Shown piece after piece: positions 5,431-6,273 of a stretch of 6,273 nucleotides of DNA. The notes under the pieces were generated by a model that was not told the origin of the DNA, did not search any database, and saw only the letters and a list, made by a program, of their open reading frames with translations. Position numbers and translations under genes: made by a program. The stretch lies in assembly GCA_028292065.1 (NCBI GenBank), contig JAQGNC010000059.1, positions 1-6,273 of the forward strand. The letters run 5' to 3'. Position 1 is the stretch's first letter, and every line of letters starts with the position of its first letter. The DNA comes from Betaproteobacteria bacterium. GTDB taxonomy: Bacteria > Pseudomonadota > Gammaproteobacteria > Burkholderiales > SG8-41.

Positions 5431-5547
5431 TTTTATTCTTCTATGGAGTTTTCACAGCGGCGGTTCAGCGCTGCGGCCCGGATCTCGGGAAGCGCGATGA
5501 TACCGCAGGCACCGCGTGTACGACGGCCCGCAAGCGTTCATGCGCGG

Positions 5548-6273
5548 CTACGCCGCGAGCGTCGCATCGCCGCTGTACACGACACGGTCGAGCTCGGACA
5601 TCAGCACGTCGATGCGCACCGGTTTGGAGACGAAGCCGTCCATGCCCGAGGCGAGACACAGGTCCCGATCGCGGTCCATCGCGTGCGCGGTGATCGCGAT
5701 GATCGGCACACGCGACGGCGCGGTCTCGGCGGCGCGGATCGCGTTGCACGCTTCGATCCCGCCCATGACCGGCATCTGCAAATCCATCAGGATCGCATCG
5801 AAGCGCTCGTGCTGCGCGGCTTCGACGGCCTCGCGGCCGTTGTTCGCCACTCGCACCACGTGACCGCGCGTGGTGAGCAGCTTCACCGCGAGCTTCTGGT
5901 TGACCGGGTTGTCTTCGGCGAGCAGCAGGCGCAACGGCGGCCGCTTCGCGTCGTGCGCATGACGCGCGGGATCGATCGTCCGCGCGTGCGGTCCGAGCGG
6001 CCCCGCGCGCGCATGCGCGTCGAGCGCCGCGCCCATCTGCGCGCGCACCGTGAAGTGGAAGGTGCTGCCGCACCCCGGCTCGCTCTCGACGGCGATGTGC
6101 CCGCCCATCGCAGCGACGATGCGCGAGCAGATCGTGAGCCCGAGGCCGGTACCGCCGTACTCGCGCGTGGTCGAGGCGTCGGCCTGCGCGAAAGCATCGA
6201 AGATCATCGACTGCTTGTCCGCGGGAATGCCGACGCCGGTATCGCGCACCCAGAAGTGCAGCCAAGCGCTCTG
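5548..6273 (-). CDS. Hybrid histidine kinase, C-terminal part (ATPase and receiver domains)
   Basis: These are the last 241 residues of a larger protein whose 5' end lies beyond the right edge. Numbering from the edge, the ATP-binding domain ends here: the G1 box DTGVGI (11-16), the F box around FDAFAQAD (25-32), and the G2 box GGTGLGL (40-46), closing with GCGSTFHFTVR. A linker of about 35 residues rich in Ala, Arg and His leads to a receiver domain (about 114-230) with E120-D121, phosphoacceptor D164 in LMDLQMPVMGG, T195 and K217. The protein ends soon after, so no C-terminal Hpt domain is present. The phosphoacceptor His, sensor and membrane parts are outside the window. This is the BarA-like hybrid layout; phosphate should pass to the internal receiver and then, through an Hpt encoded elsewhere, or directly from the His, to the receiver at 5041-5430. 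Confidence 0.95.
   Translation of the reverse strand, partial: QSAWLHFWVRDTGVGIPADKQSMIFDAFAQADASTTREYGGTGLGLTICSRIVAAMGGHIAVESEPGCGSTFHFTVRAQMGAALDAHARAGPLGPHARTIDPARHAHDAKRPPLRLLLAEDNPVNQKLAVKLLTTRGHVVRVANNGREAVEAAQHERFDAILMDLQMPVMGGIEACNAIRAAETAPSRVPIIAITAHAMDRDRDLCLASGMDGFVSKPVRIDVLMSELDRVVYSGDATLAA

Noticed and set aside
5465..6265. 266-residue minus-strand frame overlapping the kinase
   Set aside because: It is a frame-shifted shadow of the ATPase and receiver domains, Arg/Ala-rich and lacking their motifs. The other frame carries intact G1, G2 and receiver signatures.

Overview
The window is about two-thirds G+C (judged by eye), densely coding, and looks like a betaproteobacterial chromosome, most likely Burkholderiales or a relative. 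The main evidence is a tandem pair of periplasmic tripartite-tricarboxylate-transporter (TctC/Bug) binding proteins, a family greatly expanded in that order. The GTGAGGC heptamer repeat and the GGGGTC(T/A)GACCCC inverted repeats are consistent with this but prove less. No rRNA, tRNA, CRISPR array, transposase or integrase was seen.

Layout, left to right. (1) 1-357, minus: N-terminal half of a YceH/UPF0502 (DUF480) protein whose 3' end lies beyond the left edge. (2) 621-1770: four very small genes, two rightward (621-995, 1055-1267) facing two leftward (1300-1482, 1573-1770). All four encode versions of one short domain: W-x-[FI], then W-x-W, then [FY]-x-T-x3-[CA]-[VM]-x2-A-x3-G-[FY]. I know of no function for it; the domain distantly recalls DUF1508/YegP-like proteins. 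(3) 1771-2035: intergenic stretch with a six-unit heptamer repeat. (4) 2036-2551, minus: a zinc-dependent nucleoside/nucleobase deaminase. (5) 2552-2679: spacer occupied by REP-like inverted repeats. (6) 2680-3642 and 3742-4749, minus: two Bug-type solute-binding proteins with no TctA/TctB membrane genes visible. (7) 4750-5040: intergenic, with a candidate promoter for the Bug genes and two small hairpins. (8) 5041-5430 and 5548-6273, minus: a CheY-like single-domain response regulator and, upstream of it, the C-terminal part of a hybrid histidine kinase that runs off the right edge.

Functional reading. The kinase and the stand-alone receiver probably form one phosphorelay; no DNA-binding output is encoded in the window. 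The Bug proteins would capture small organic acids in the periplasm and deliver them to transporters encoded elsewhere. The deaminase lies in the same direction just downstream, but the REP-like spacer argues against a tight operon. The four-paralog cluster is the least explained part of the window and the best candidate for something undescribed.
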